DNA of 39,566 nucleotides from positions 1-39,566 of the forward strand of contig CAMCTL010000007.1 of the NCBI GenBank assembly GCA_945878515.1. Reading direction: 5' to 3'. The stretch is from Flavobacterium psychrophilum (lineage in GTDB: Bacteria; Bacteroidota; Bacteroidia; Flavobacteriales; Flavobacteriaceae). Of the stretch, positions 1 through 8,425 are shown in pieces; position 1 is the first letter of the stretch, and each line of letters begins with the position of its first letter. A program made the translations under genes and the position numbers. A model generated the notes under the pieces. The model was not told where the DNA came from and searched no databases. It saw only the letters and a program-made list of their open reading frames with translations.

Positions 1-3000
1 GTTAATAGTACTGATGTTTTAACCTATTGCTGGGAAGGAACAGATATTGGTACAGTTGTGCCTGATGCAACTACACTTGACGATACTGCACAACCACCTT
101 TTTTTAGGAGTTATGCACCATCAACTTCGCCGTCAAGAACTTATCCATCTTTAGAATATATTTTGAACGGAACAAATCAAGATAAGGGAGATAAGTTACC
201 ATCTATTGGGATTGTTACCAGACACTCTTTCACGGTTCGTGATAACAATGCAGCAGGCGGTGGAGTAAACAATGCTAATGTAAACGTTACTATAGATGGT
301 AATATAGGTCCATTTTTAGAAACAACCAATTTATCAGGTATTCACGCGGCTTATTCCACCAAAACAATTACGTGGAGTGTCAACGGCACCAACATTGCTA
401 CACCATTGATAAAAATCTCATTATCAACAGATGGAGGTTTTACTTGGCCAATCACTTTAGCATCTGCAACGCCAAACGATGGTTCGCAGTCCGTTACCTT
501 ACCTAATTTAAGTACAACCTTAGCGAGAATAAAAATAGAAGCTATAGACAATGTTTTTTTTGATATATCTAATGTCAATTTTACTATAGAACAGCCTTTG
601 ACTGCTAATGTTTCGGGAACAAATACCTTGAGTGGCACCTCCACAGGTTCAGCAACAGCGGCCACTTTTGGCGGAAAATTAACTTCTTCACCGATTGCTT
701 TAACCCGATCTTTTACAATAAGTAACTTTAATATTGATAATACGCCAGTAACCTATGGTTCTATTTCATTTCCCGCACTTCCTGCTGGCGCAACAATCAA
801 TTCGGCGGCATTAAATATAACAACTGTACGTCCTATATCACCTTCATGGGCCAGCGATGTTCTTGCATCGCTAACAGGGGCATATACATTAGGGTATACA
901 CAAATAACAACAGTGTCAAATCTTACAGCAGCACTTGCAACGGTAAATTTGCCTAATTTTATAACTACTGGAGGATCTATAAATCTCTTAATGTATGACA
1001 ACTACTCGGACAATACAGGAGTTGAAGCAACTTTTGCAAGTGCGAGGATAGATGTAAATTACATTAGAAACGGCTATACTTATTTGTGGTCCACTGGCGC
1101 TACAACTCCCACTATAACAGGGCTTGCTGCAGGAACCTATACCGTAACCGTAACAGATGCATCTGGGGCTACGGCCACAGGTTTTTACATCGTTCAATCA
1201 GAATTTACTGTAGTAGCAACCGCAGGTAGCAACGGCACAATATCGCCATCAGGAACATCTAGAGTTGTAAGTGGCGGTAGTATAACCTATACCATAACAC
1301 CTAACGACTGTTTTCGTGTTTCTAGCGTCGCTGTTGACGGAGGTCATCGAAATACTCAAACAAGTTTTTTTTTCCCGAGCATAACAGCAAATCGCACAAT
1401 CCACGCAACATTCGCAAGCACCTCGACAACTAACACAACAAATGTTACAAGTTGCGGCGACTACACATGGCCAGACAATAATCAAGTTTATACAGCTTCT
1501 GGTACTTATACGGGCACAACCACCAATTGTGTAACGCAAAGATTGAACTTAACCATCACGCCAAGTTCGTTTCAAACCACTACAATAAGTGCTTGCGATA
1601 GTTACGTTTGGAATGGGACTACTTATACATCAACCGGAATTTATACAGGAACGACCACCAATTGTGTTACCCAAAGATTGAACTTAACCATTACGCCAAG
1701 TTCGTTTCAAACCACTGCAATTACTGCTTGCGACAGCTATGTTTGGAATGGGACTACTTATACATCAACCGGAATTTATACTGGTACAACCACCAATTGT
1801 GTTACCCAAAGATTGAACTTAACCATTACACCAAGTTCGGTCAATACCACTACAATAATTGCTTGTGACAGTTACGTTTGGAATGGAACAACTTATACCA
1901 CAACGGGAATTTACACTGGAACAACCACCAACTGTGTAACTGAACGACTCAATTTAACTATCAACCGAACCACATGGAACGGTGCATCTTGGAGTAATGG
2001 CTTTCCAGATATTAATACAAAAGCTATCATATCTGGCAACTATTCACAAGCTGCAAATGTGTCGGCTTGTAGTTTGGATATAACAGGGACCTCAGTTGTT
2101 ACTGTTCCAACAGGTTTTAATTTCAACATTTCTGGAAAAGTAACTGTTGCTCCAACAGCTAGTTTAACATTCGCAAATAACACTAACTTGATTCAAATGG
2201 AGCATGTTGGAAATTCGGGCATTATTACAATCAATAGAAACAGTAATCCTTTAAGACGTTTGGATTTTACAATTTGGTCATCGCCTGTAACCAACGCTAA
2301 TCAGTTTTTAACTACCTTTTCTCCATTAACAACGACTACGCGTTTTTATAGCTATAATGAGAGTACTAATTTATATAATGTAATTTCAAATCCAACATCC
2401 ACAGCATTTGATTTAGCTAAAGGTTATTTAATACGCATCCCAAACACACATCCAGACACACCAACAATTTGGGCAGGAAGTTTTACAGGAATACCAAATA
2501 ACGGAACCATTAGTAAACCTGTTACTTATTCTGGCAGCACTTTATTTGGTTACAATTTGGTTGGCAATCCTTATCCGTCTAGCATTAGCGCAGAAGCGTT
2601 TGTAACAGCAAATGCGTCACAAATAGAAGGCAGTTTGTATTTCTGGCGAAAAGTAAATGCGGCTGCGGGAACCGCTTATGCAGTTTACACAAAAGCGGGT
2701 TCAACAAAAACATTTTCGAGCGATATTCCAAACGGAATTATTCAGGTGGGTCAGGGATTTTTTGTAAAAGCGAAAAGCGGAGCAGGCACAATTACTTTTA
2801 ACAATGCTATGCGAGTGGCAGATAATAACAACCAGTTTTTTAAATCTGAAAAGACCACAAAAGACCGATTTTGGCTGAATTTGAACAGCACAGCAGGAGC
2901 TTTTAGTCAAATGTTGATAGGATATTTTTCGGAGGCCACAACTGGAGTCGATGCTTTCGATGCAAAGTATATTAACGATAGCCCGATAGCCTTAACCTCT

Positions 3001-3522
3001 TCTATAGACAATCAAGAATATTCTATTCAAGGAAGACCGATGTTCAATCCTAGTGATATTGTAGCATTAAGTTTCAAAACCGATGTGGTAAGCGAGTACA
3101 CTATATCAATTGGCAATTTAGAAGGTGTTTTTGAAAAACAGGTAGATATTTATTTAGTAGATGGCAAAACCGGAATTGAAACTAATTTAAAGCAAAATTC
3201 ATATACTTTTTCATCAACAGCTCAGGTAGATAATACAAGATTTTCTTTGAAGTATCAAAGGCTATTAGATATTGGTACACATGAATTTAACGAAAATAGT
3301 GTTCAAATATATAAGAACAACGGTTTACTTTATGTAAATTCAGAATTTATTAATATTGCCAATATTAAAGTCTACGATGTATTAGGAAGATTAATTATTG
3401 AGAAAAAAAACTGCGCAAGCACAAAGGTAATTATTAAGGATTTAAAGTCTGTAAATCAAGTTTTGATTGTTAAAGTCACAGGAGAAAACAAAAACGCAGT
3501 GACTAAAAAGGTTTTAAATTAG
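1..3522 (+). CDS. Secreted T9SS protein, probably C-terminal part of a reprolysin-like metallopeptidase (5' end outside window)
   Basis: The reading frame is open from base 1, so the true start lies upstream; 1173 residues are visible. The first ~200 residues (TYCWEG, FFRSYAPSTSPSRTYPSL, HSFTVRDN, then STDGGFTWPITLASATPNDG) resemble the region that follows the catalytic domain in flavobacterial reprolysin-like zinc peptidases. The HExxH site itself would be upstream. Next come a SprB-like repeat (about residues 360-390, GLAAGTYTVTVTD), an InlB/Flg_new-type bacterial repeat (about 402-477) and four ~45-residue repeats (484-665). A long beta-rich region follows, then a type A T9SS sorting tail (about 1119-1173, with IKVYDVLGRLI). 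The protein should be exported by Sec and moved to the cell surface or medium by T9SS. It lies upstream of the esterase gene on the same strand, but nothing ties it to glycan use. The peptidase family is inferred from remembered homologues; the T9SS tail is clear. Confidence 0.78.
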   Translation, partial: VNSTDVLTYCWEGTDIGTVVPDATTLDDTAQPPFFRSYAPSTSPSRTYPSLEYILNGTNQDKGDKLPSIGIVTRHSFTVRDNNAAGGGVNNANVNVTIDGNIGPFLETTNLSGIHAAYSTKTITWSVNGTNIATPLIKISLSTDGGFTWPITLASATPNDGSQSVTLPNLSTTLARIKIEAIDNVFFDISNVNFTIEQPLTANVSGTNTLSGTSTGSATAATFGGKLTSSPIALTRSFTISNFNIDNTPVTYGSISFPALPAGATINSAALNITTVRPISPSWASDVLASLTGAYTLGYTQITTVSNLTAALATVNLPNFITTGGSINLLMYDNYSDNTGVEATFASARIDVNYIRNGYTYLWSTGATTPTITGLAAGTYTVTVTDASGATATGFYIVQSEFTVVATAGSNGTISPSGTSRVVSGGSITYTITPNDCFRVSSVAVDGGHRNTQTSFFFPSITANRTIHATFASTSTTNTTNVTSCGDYTWPDNNQVYTASGTYTGTTTNCVTQRLNLTITPSSFQTTTISACDSYVWNGTTYTSTGIYTGTTTNCVTQRLNLTITPSSFQTTAITACDSYVWNGTTYTSTGIYTGTTTNCVTQRLNLTITPSSVNTTTIIACDSYVWNGTTYTTTGIYTGTTTNCVTERLNLTINRTTWNGASWSNGFPDINTKAIISGNYSQAANVSACSLDITGTSVVTVPTGFNFNISGKVTVAPTASLTFANNTNLIQMEHVGNSGIITINRNSNPLRRLDFTIWSSPVTNANQFLTTFSPLTTTTRFYSYNESTNLYNVISNPTSTAFDLAKGYLIRIPNTHPDTPTIWAGSFTGIPNNGTISKPVTYSGSTLFGYNLVGNPYPSSISAEAFVTANASQIEGSLYFWRKVNAAAGTAYAVYTKAGSTKTFSSDIPNGIIQVGQGFFVKAKSGAGTITFNNAMRVADNNNQFFKSEKTTKDRFWLNLNSTAGAFSQMLIGYFSEATTGVDAFDAKYINDSPIALTSSIDNQEYSIQGRPMFNPSDIVALSFKTDVVSEYTISIGNLEGVFEKQVDIYLVDGKTGIETNLKQNSYTFSSTAQVDNTRFSLKYQRLLDIGTHEFNENSVQIYKNNGLLYVNSEFINIANIKVYDVLGRLIIEKKNCASTKVIIKDLKSVNQVLIVKVTGENKNAVTKKVLN
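1450..1995 (+). repeat. Four tandem in-frame repeats of ~45 codons inside the T9SS protein
   Basis: Units begin near 1450, 1591, 1726 and 1861. The first is 141 bp and the others are 135 bp. Units 2-4 start ACDSYVWNGTTYT and contain GIYTGTTTNCVT. Unit 1 is a diverged version (SCGDYTWPDNNQ). Each unit holds two cysteines about 24-26 residues apart, which could form a disulfide. The DNA is nearly identical between units 2 and 3, so the array expanded recently or is kept uniform by recombination. Such repeats usually act as stalks or adhesive modules in surface proteins; that role is inference. Confidence 0.9.
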
Positions 3523-3601
3523 AAATTTATTTTTATAAAAAATGTATATATTTAAACTTCCAATGGTATTTTTAATTAAACACTTAATCAGTAATTTAAC
3601 A

Positions 3602-5062
3602 ATGAGAAAAATCAGTTTACTTTTATTTATTGTAGCTTTTAATTTAATTGCATTTCAATCTGTTTATGCTGAAATTAAACTGCCAGCAATCGTTTCTTCC
3701 AATATGGTTTTGCAACGCAATACTAGTGTCAAACTTTGGGGTTGGGCTGATGCCAATGAGAAAATCACCATTAAAACCTCATGGTTAAAAAAATCAATTA
3801 ATATTCAAGCCAATGCAGAAGGAAATTGGTCTATTGCAGTGCAAACAACAAACAGTAAAGAAGGGCAAACGATTACTTTAAAAAGTAAAACTTCGAATAT
3901 TACATTAGACAATATTTTGTTTGGAGAAGTTTGGTTGTGTTCGGGGCAGTCTAATATGGAAATGCCTATGAAAGGTTATGCTGGTCAACCCATTTTTGGG
4001 GCAGCAGATGCAGTTGTAAAAGCGAATAATCCAAATTTAAGATTGTTCTCGGTAACCAGAGTTAGTGGCTCGAAAACACCTTTGAAGGAAGTACTAAAGT
4101 ATTCGGAATGGCAACAGGCAACACCTGAAGGTGTTTTAAAATTTAGTGCTGTGGCTTATTTCTATGGACAGCAATTACAAGAAATTTTGGATGTTCCAGT
4201 GGGTTTAATTTTGAGCGCTTGGGGTGGCAGTAGCGTTCAAGCTTGGATGAGCACCGAGGCTTTGAGTCCGTACCAAAATGTAGATCTTACCAACAGAGAC
4301 ATCAATGTTAAACCAAATTCAATTCCAACTGCTTTGTTTAATTCGATGATTAATCCTGTAATTCCATACACTATCAAAGGAGCGATTTGGTATCAGGGTG
4401 AATCAAATGTGGATCAACCAGCAAAGTATAAAGAACTTTTTCCAGCAATGGTCGAAGATTGGAGAAAACGCTGGGGAATTGGGAATTTTCCATTTTATTA
4501 TGCACAGATTGCCCCATATCTTTACGGTGGAAATGAGTTCACTGCTGCAAATAAAAATTCTGCCTTTTTTCGAGAAGTTCAGTTGCAATGCTTAGACATC
4601 ATTCCTAATTCTGGTATCGCTATAGCAATGGATTTGGGTACTGAAAGTCCAATTCATCCGCCCAGAAAGAAAGAAGTTGCCGACCGTTTATTGTACAATG
4701 CACTTAATCAAACCTACAGTTTTAAAACTATAAATTATGAAGGTCCAAGATTTGAATCTATGGAAGTAAAAGATGCCGGGCTTTTGATAAAATTCAAAAA
4801 CGAAGACAATGGTATTTATAGCTATAATGGTTTAGAATGTTTTGAAATAGCGGGAAGCGATAAAGTATTTTATCCAGCCAATGCAAAAATTGTGGATCGA
4901 AAAAAAGTATTGGTATCCAGTGACAAAGTTCCTAGTCCTGTTGCGGTCAGATACGCATGGAACAATTGGGTAAATGGAACACTATTTAATACTAATCTTT
5001 TGCCGGCTTCTTCTTTTAGAACAGACGATTGGACTGATGCCACAAAAGGAAAAAAAGAGTAA
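3602..5062 (+). CDS. Secreted sialate O-acetylesterase-type SGNH esterase
   Basis: The 486-residue protein probably removes O-acetyl or other ester groups from a glycan in the periplasm. I chose the ATG at 3602 because it gives a clean signal peptide (MRKISLLLFIVAFNLIAFQS, cleavage near VYA-E). An ATG at 3542 would add 20 residues in front of that signal. Catalytic features visible are the block I nucleophile in SGQSNMEMP (Ser117), GGSSVQAW, WYQGESN (Glu267), and the C-terminal Asp/His region DLGTESPIHPPRKK (Asp344, His352). This matches the SASA family, which in PULs acts on many acetylated polysaccharides and not only on sialic acid. It lies 55 bp upstream of the MFS gene, so the two are probably cotranscribed. 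A second, larger family member sits at 35447. The exact substrate cannot be read from sequence. Confidence 0.88.
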   Translation: MRKISLLLFIVAFNLIAFQSVYAEIKLPAIVSSNMVLQRNTSVKLWGWADANEKITIKTSWLKKSINIQANAEGNWSIAVQTTNSKEGQTITLKSKTSNITLDNILFGEVWLCSGQSNMEMPMKGYAGQPIFGAADAVVKANNPNLRLFSVTRVSGSKTPLKEVLKYSEWQQATPEGVLKFSAVAYFYGQQLQEILDVPVGLILSAWGGSSVQAWMSTEALSPYQNVDLTNRDINVKPNSIPTALFNSMINPVIPYTIKGAIWYQGESNVDQPAKYKELFPAMVEDWRKRWGIGNFPFYYAQIAPYLYGGNEFTAANKNSAFFREVQLQCLDIIPNSGIAIAMDLGTESPIHPPRKKEVADRLLYNALNQTYSFKTINYEGPRFESMEVKDAGLLIKFKNEDNGIYSYNGLECFEIAGSDKVFYPANAKIVDRKKVLVSSDKVPSPVAVRYAWNNWVNGTLFNTNLLPASSFRTDDWTDATKGKKE

Positions 5063-5117
5063 TCACTGAAAATATATAAACGAAAAACTATTATTTAACT
5101 GCTTAAAAAACTTACTT

Positions 5118-6509
5118 ATGAAAATTAAAGGGATGCGTTGGTGGATTATTGTGTTATTATTTCTGGCCGCGGTTTTGAATTACATAGACAGGCAAACTTT
5201 ATCGGCTTTAGCGCCAACGATACAAGTTGACTTGAATATGGATGATCAAGAATACGCCAATGTTATCAATATATTCTTAATAGCATATACCATAGCTTAC
5301 CTGATTTCGGGTAGAGTTGCAGATAAAATAGGTACTCGTGCCAGTTTATTTTTCTTTGTAGCTTGGTGGTCTGTGTTCAATATGCTTACTGCTGCTTCAC
5401 GTGGTGTTACATCCTTAAGTTTTTATAGATTTGGATTAGGACTAGGAGAGGCGGGTATTTGGCCTGCGGCTTCAAAGGCAGTATCAGAATGGTTTCCAGC
5501 CAAAGAAAGAGCTTTGGCCATTGGTTTGTACACGATGGGAGCAACTATCGGGGCTACAATTGCACCTTATATTGTTATTCCGTTGGCTACTTATGATTAT
5601 ACGGAAACAGTGCCCGAAATTGCAAATTGGCTAGGAAACGGAACAGGTTGGCGTGTAGCATTTATTATTACTGGCTTAGCCGGTTTGGTATGGCTTATTC
5701 CATGGATGATGATTTATAGACGCCCAGAGAAAAGCAAACTAATTACCACCGATGAATTGACTATGTTACAAACAGCTTCAACTGCTGAGAATCCTGATAG
5801 TACTGAAAATGTAGATCCGTGGTCTTGGAAACAAGTGCTTTCTTTTAGAGGAACTTGGTTGTTGCTAATAGCGCGCTTGATAACCGATCCTGTTTGGTAT
5901 TTTTACCAATTTTGGTTTCCTAAATATTTAAGTTCCGATAGAGGCCTGTCGCAAGAAGATCTAAAAATTACTTGGGTAATTTATTTGGCGGCAGGCGTTG
6001 GTAGTTTGTTGGGTGGAATTATATCGGGTAAAATTGTAAAAAAAGGTGTATTGCCCGTTGCGAGTAGAATGTGGGTAATGTTAGTTTGTGCTTTAATGAT
6101 GCCTTTATCACCCTTTATAGCCTCTGCAACAGGTTTAAACGCTTCGTTGACATTAACAGTATTTACGGTAATTGCGGCTTTGGCTTGGTTAATCAATATC
6201 AGTTCATTAATTGTTGATATCGTACCTAAACACTCTTTGGGCACTGTATTTAGTGTAGTTGCCGCAGGTAGTACACTAGGAGGAATTGTAATGAATATGA
6301 TTGTTGCTTCGATGGTTACAGGCCCTTCCAATAAACCAGCTGGATTTTTAGACGCAGCTTTTCACGTTGTTTTAGATCCAGTATTAAATGCTGTACAAGG
6401 GCAAGGCTATGGAATGTGGTTTATAATTATGGCTTTCTTGCATCCAGTAGCTTGGTTGTTGTTGAAATTTGGTGGAATCTATCGGTATTCAAAAGAAGAA
6501 GTAAAATAA
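5118..6509 (+). CDS. MFS transporter, ExuT/hexuronate-like (anion:cation symporter family)
   Basis: This 463-residue inner-membrane carrier has about 12 hydrophobic segments. Residues 1-35 (KGMRWWIIVLLFLAAVLNYIDRQT) have the start typical of ExuT-like carriers. The loop 2-3 motif GRVADKIGTRAS is at 65-76, and RFGLGLGEAGIWPAASKAVSEWFPAKER is spread over 104-131. In this family it imports hexuronates such as glucuronate or galacturonate with protons. Other ACS members carry sugar acids or phosphates, so the substrate is a guess. It follows the SGNH esterase by 55 bp and ends just before a palindrome that separates it from the convergent PUL arm. A uronate carrier beside a PUL suggests the target glycan carries uronic acid, but this is context only. 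Confidence 0.82.
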   Translation: MKIKGMRWWIIVLLFLAAVLNYIDRQTLSALAPTIQVDLNMDDQEYANVINIFLIAYTIAYLISGRVADKIGTRASLFFFVAWWSVFNMLTAASRGVTSLSFYRFGLGLGEAGIWPAASKAVSEWFPAKERALAIGLYTMGATIGATIAPYIVIPLATYDYTETVPEIANWLGNGTGWRVAFIITGLAGLVWLIPWMMIYRRPEKSKLITTDELTMLQTASTAENPDSTENVDPWSWKQVLSFRGTWLLLIARLITDPVWYFYQFWFPKYLSSDRGLSQEDLKITWVIYLAAGVGSLLGGIISGKIVKKGVLPVASRMWVMLVCALMMPLSPFIASATGLNASLTLTVFTVIAALAWLINISSLIVDIVPKHSLGTVFSVVAAGSTLGGIVMNMIVASMVTGPSNKPAGFLDAAFHVVLDPVLNAVQGQGYGMWFIIMAFLHPVAWLLLKFGGIYRYSKEEVK

Positions 6510-6572
6510 GGTTATACAAAAGAACAGATAACCTAAACCTTTTTGGATACAAACAGGATATGTTAAGTAATA

Positions 6573-6605
6573 AGACCTAACAGGTTTTTAAAACCTGTTA
6601 GGTCT
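6573..6605. terminator. Perfect palindrome between convergent genes, probable bidirectional terminator (repeat-family type)
   Basis: AGACCTAACAGGTTTT at 6573-6588 pairs perfectly with 6590-6605, giving a 16-bp stem with a one-base centre. It lies between the + strand MFS gene (ends 6509) and the - strand beta-helix gene (ends 6655), where a terminator serving both is expected. A T-rich stretch follows on the + side (GTGTTTTGC). I recall palindromes built on CCTAACAGG / CCTGTTAGG as scattered repeats in Flavobacterium genomes, so it may also be a REP-like element. Confidence 0.7.
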
Positions 6606-6654
6606 GTGTTTTGCAAACTGGAAGTTTAGTTTAAATTTTCTAGAGGGCTTATTC

Positions 6655-8403
6655 TTAATTACATTCTGTTGCGCCAATACTTGGAGACCCTTTAATGTCA
6701 TTGCCCATTATATCTTTTTCCATTTTTAAATCAAATAATAATTTTACATTGATTTCTGGCAAAGTGGGTATTTCGATTCCTTTGTTTTGTATTAAAGCCA
6801 GATTCTGTGGAATGTAATCCTCCATTTTTAATCCACCTTCCTTGCGATATAATGGATTTCCAATCACAGGTTTTGAATCCGCTATTTTCAAATCCTTGGG
6901 CCAAGTTGTTTCATTTAAAAATAGGTTGTTTTGAAAAAAAACATTTTCTAATTGCAACCCTTTTTGGGCATCTTTTTTATTTTGATCTCCTAAAACAGTT
7001 TTAGAAAGTCCTTTGATGTAAAAAATATTATTGGCTATTACGATTCCATTACTAGTATTATCAATAGCAAATTTGGCTTCGATTGAGGCATCCGAATAGA
7101 TGGTATTGTTATAAAAATAGGAGTTTACAGGTCCTTTAGGTTCTTTGTGTCCTTGATAACCACTCAGCCAAAAAACTTTGCCTTCTTGAAAAGCGCCATT
7201 GACGCCTTTTATGCGGTGACCGTCATTGATACTGATATTGTATCGGTACATACAATTGTAATTATTTCCTAGTATTTCGCAAAATCCTCCAGCATTATAT
7301 GCACTAATATTATATTGCAAAACGATATTGTCACAATTATAATCGATATGTGCTCCGGCAGAATCACCTGGTCCGTTAGCATAAAGGAATTCGTTTTTTT
7401 CTATTAAGACATTAGAGGAACCCCATGTCCATAAACCACTTCCGCGACCCCATTTTCTAGAATCATCATTACAACCTGAATGCGATACAATATTTTTAGC
7501 GACATAAACAGCTTCTACTTCCGACATTTGAATTCCTGGACCGCCGGTGTTTTCAATTTTATTATTTAAAAGCTGTACTTTTTTGATGTTCTTATTATTT
7601 CCTGTTAATTTTATTCCAGTATGGCAAACACTATTGACATTGCAATTTTCGATAGTAACATTTTCCATTAAATTTTCCGAATTATCATTTATCAGGCGAA
7701 TTCCCCAGCCATATTTCTGGGTGCCGTTTGCTGTTCTCACTTCATCTTTTCCCCTTACAAATCCTGGATTTTCATAAAAGACATCTTTTATAATAATATC
7801 TTTAATGCTAATATGCTCCATCAATTTTGAAGTTGTTGCACGCAATAGTAATCCACAACGCATTTTTATGGATTTATCCTCTGTGGTGTATCCGTTACCA
7901 ATAATGGTTATGTTAGAGATTGTAATAAAACTGCAGTCTTCGATCAAAATTCCATTAGCTTTGCTTTTAAAATCGATGAATGCAGTTTTTTTTATATTTT
8001 TTTTATCCCAGTCAATGGCAGTTATTACTATAGGATTTAAAGAAGTACCACTCTGATTTACCAATTTTAAACCTTCGGTAAATGATTGTCCTGCTGCTAG
8101 AACTAGTCGGTCTCCGGGTCTTAGTTTTAGCAATGAGATACGCTGCAACGTTTTGAACGCCTTTTTTTTAGACAGTCCTGAATTTAAGTCATTTCCTAAT
8201 GTAGAGTGGAAATAATAGTCTTTTGCAATCATTTTATTATTTAGTAGGAGTAAAATAATAATAGCAGCAAAAGTAAAGCGACAGTAATTTTTCTTATTCA
8301 ACACATTTATTTTTTTATATTTAAAAAAGAAATCGAGTGCGTGTTTTTTTAACAAAACACCACTCGATTTTAGTATGTTATTCTTCTTAATTGATTCGAT
8401 CAA
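6655..8403 (-). CDS. Secreted right-handed parallel beta-helix protein, putative polysaccharide lyase or glycosidase
   Basis: The protein has up to 582 residues. It opens with YYFHSTLGNDLNSGLSKKKAFKTLQ and LRPGDRLVLAAGQSF, the usual entry into pectate-lyase-like beta-helices, and continues with many short N-rich rungs (ITISNITIIGNG, VTIENCNVNSVCHTG, VLIEKNEFLYANGPGDSAG). The best-conserved-looking stretch is around residues 345-400 (GAHIDYNCDN, GGFCEILGNN, YRYNISINDGHR). It ends GSPSIGATECN. No CAZy family can be assigned by eye. It is last in the SusCD operon, 22 bp after susD, and is the only candidate endo-acting enzyme in the window. The ATG at 8403 puts 40 residues before the hydrophobic segment. 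A GTG at 8304-8302 or TTG at 8301-8299 would give a normal signal peptide (NKKNYCRFTFAAIIILLLLN), so the true start is uncertain. Confidence 0.75.
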   Translation of the reverse strand: MIESIKKNNILKSSGVLLKKHALDFFFKYKKINVLNKKNYCRFTFAAIIILLLLNNKMIAKDYYFHSTLGNDLNSGLSKKKAFKTLQRISLLKLRPGDRLVLAAGQSFTEGLKLVNQSGTSLNPIVITAIDWDKKNIKKTAFIDFKSKANGILIEDCSFITISNITIIGNGYTTEDKSIKMRCGLLLRATTSKLMEHISIKDIIIKDVFYENPGFVRGKDEVRTANGTQKYGWGIRLINDNSENLMENVTIENCNVNSVCHTGIKLTGNNKNIKKVQLLNNKIENTGGPGIQMSEVEAVYVAKNIVSHSGCNDDSRKWGRGSGLWTWGSSNVLIEKNEFLYANGPGDSAGAHIDYNCDNIVLQYNISAYNAGGFCEILGNNYNCMYRYNISINDGHRIKGVNGAFQEGKVFWLSGYQGHKEPKGPVNSYFYNNTIYSDASIEAKFAIDNTSNGIVIANNIFYIKGLSKTVLGDQNKKDAQKGLQLENVFFQNNLFLNETTWPKDLKIADSKPVIGNPLYRKEGGLKMEDYIPQNLALIQNKGIEIPTLPEINVKLLFDLKMEKDIMGNDIKGSPSIGATECN

Positions 8404-8425
8404 ATACTAGGTTTAAAAATTTATT

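Noticed and set aside
988..1539. Cysteine-rich frames on the - strand (988-1197 and 1249-1539)
   Set aside because: They lie antisense to the repeat region of the T9SS protein. The cysteines come from reading ACA/GCA-type codons backwards, and there is no signal peptide or independent support.
1450..1995. Regular repeats considered as a CRISPR array
   Set aside because: The period is 135 bp with no unique spacers, and it stays in frame inside a coding region.
3542..3601. ATG at 3542 as start of the first SGNH esterase
   Set aside because: It would place 20 residues before a complete signal peptide that begins at the ATG at 3602.
5981..6331. 116-residue - strand frame inside the MFS gene
   Set aside because: It is antisense to membrane segments, a common source of hydrophobic shadow frames.
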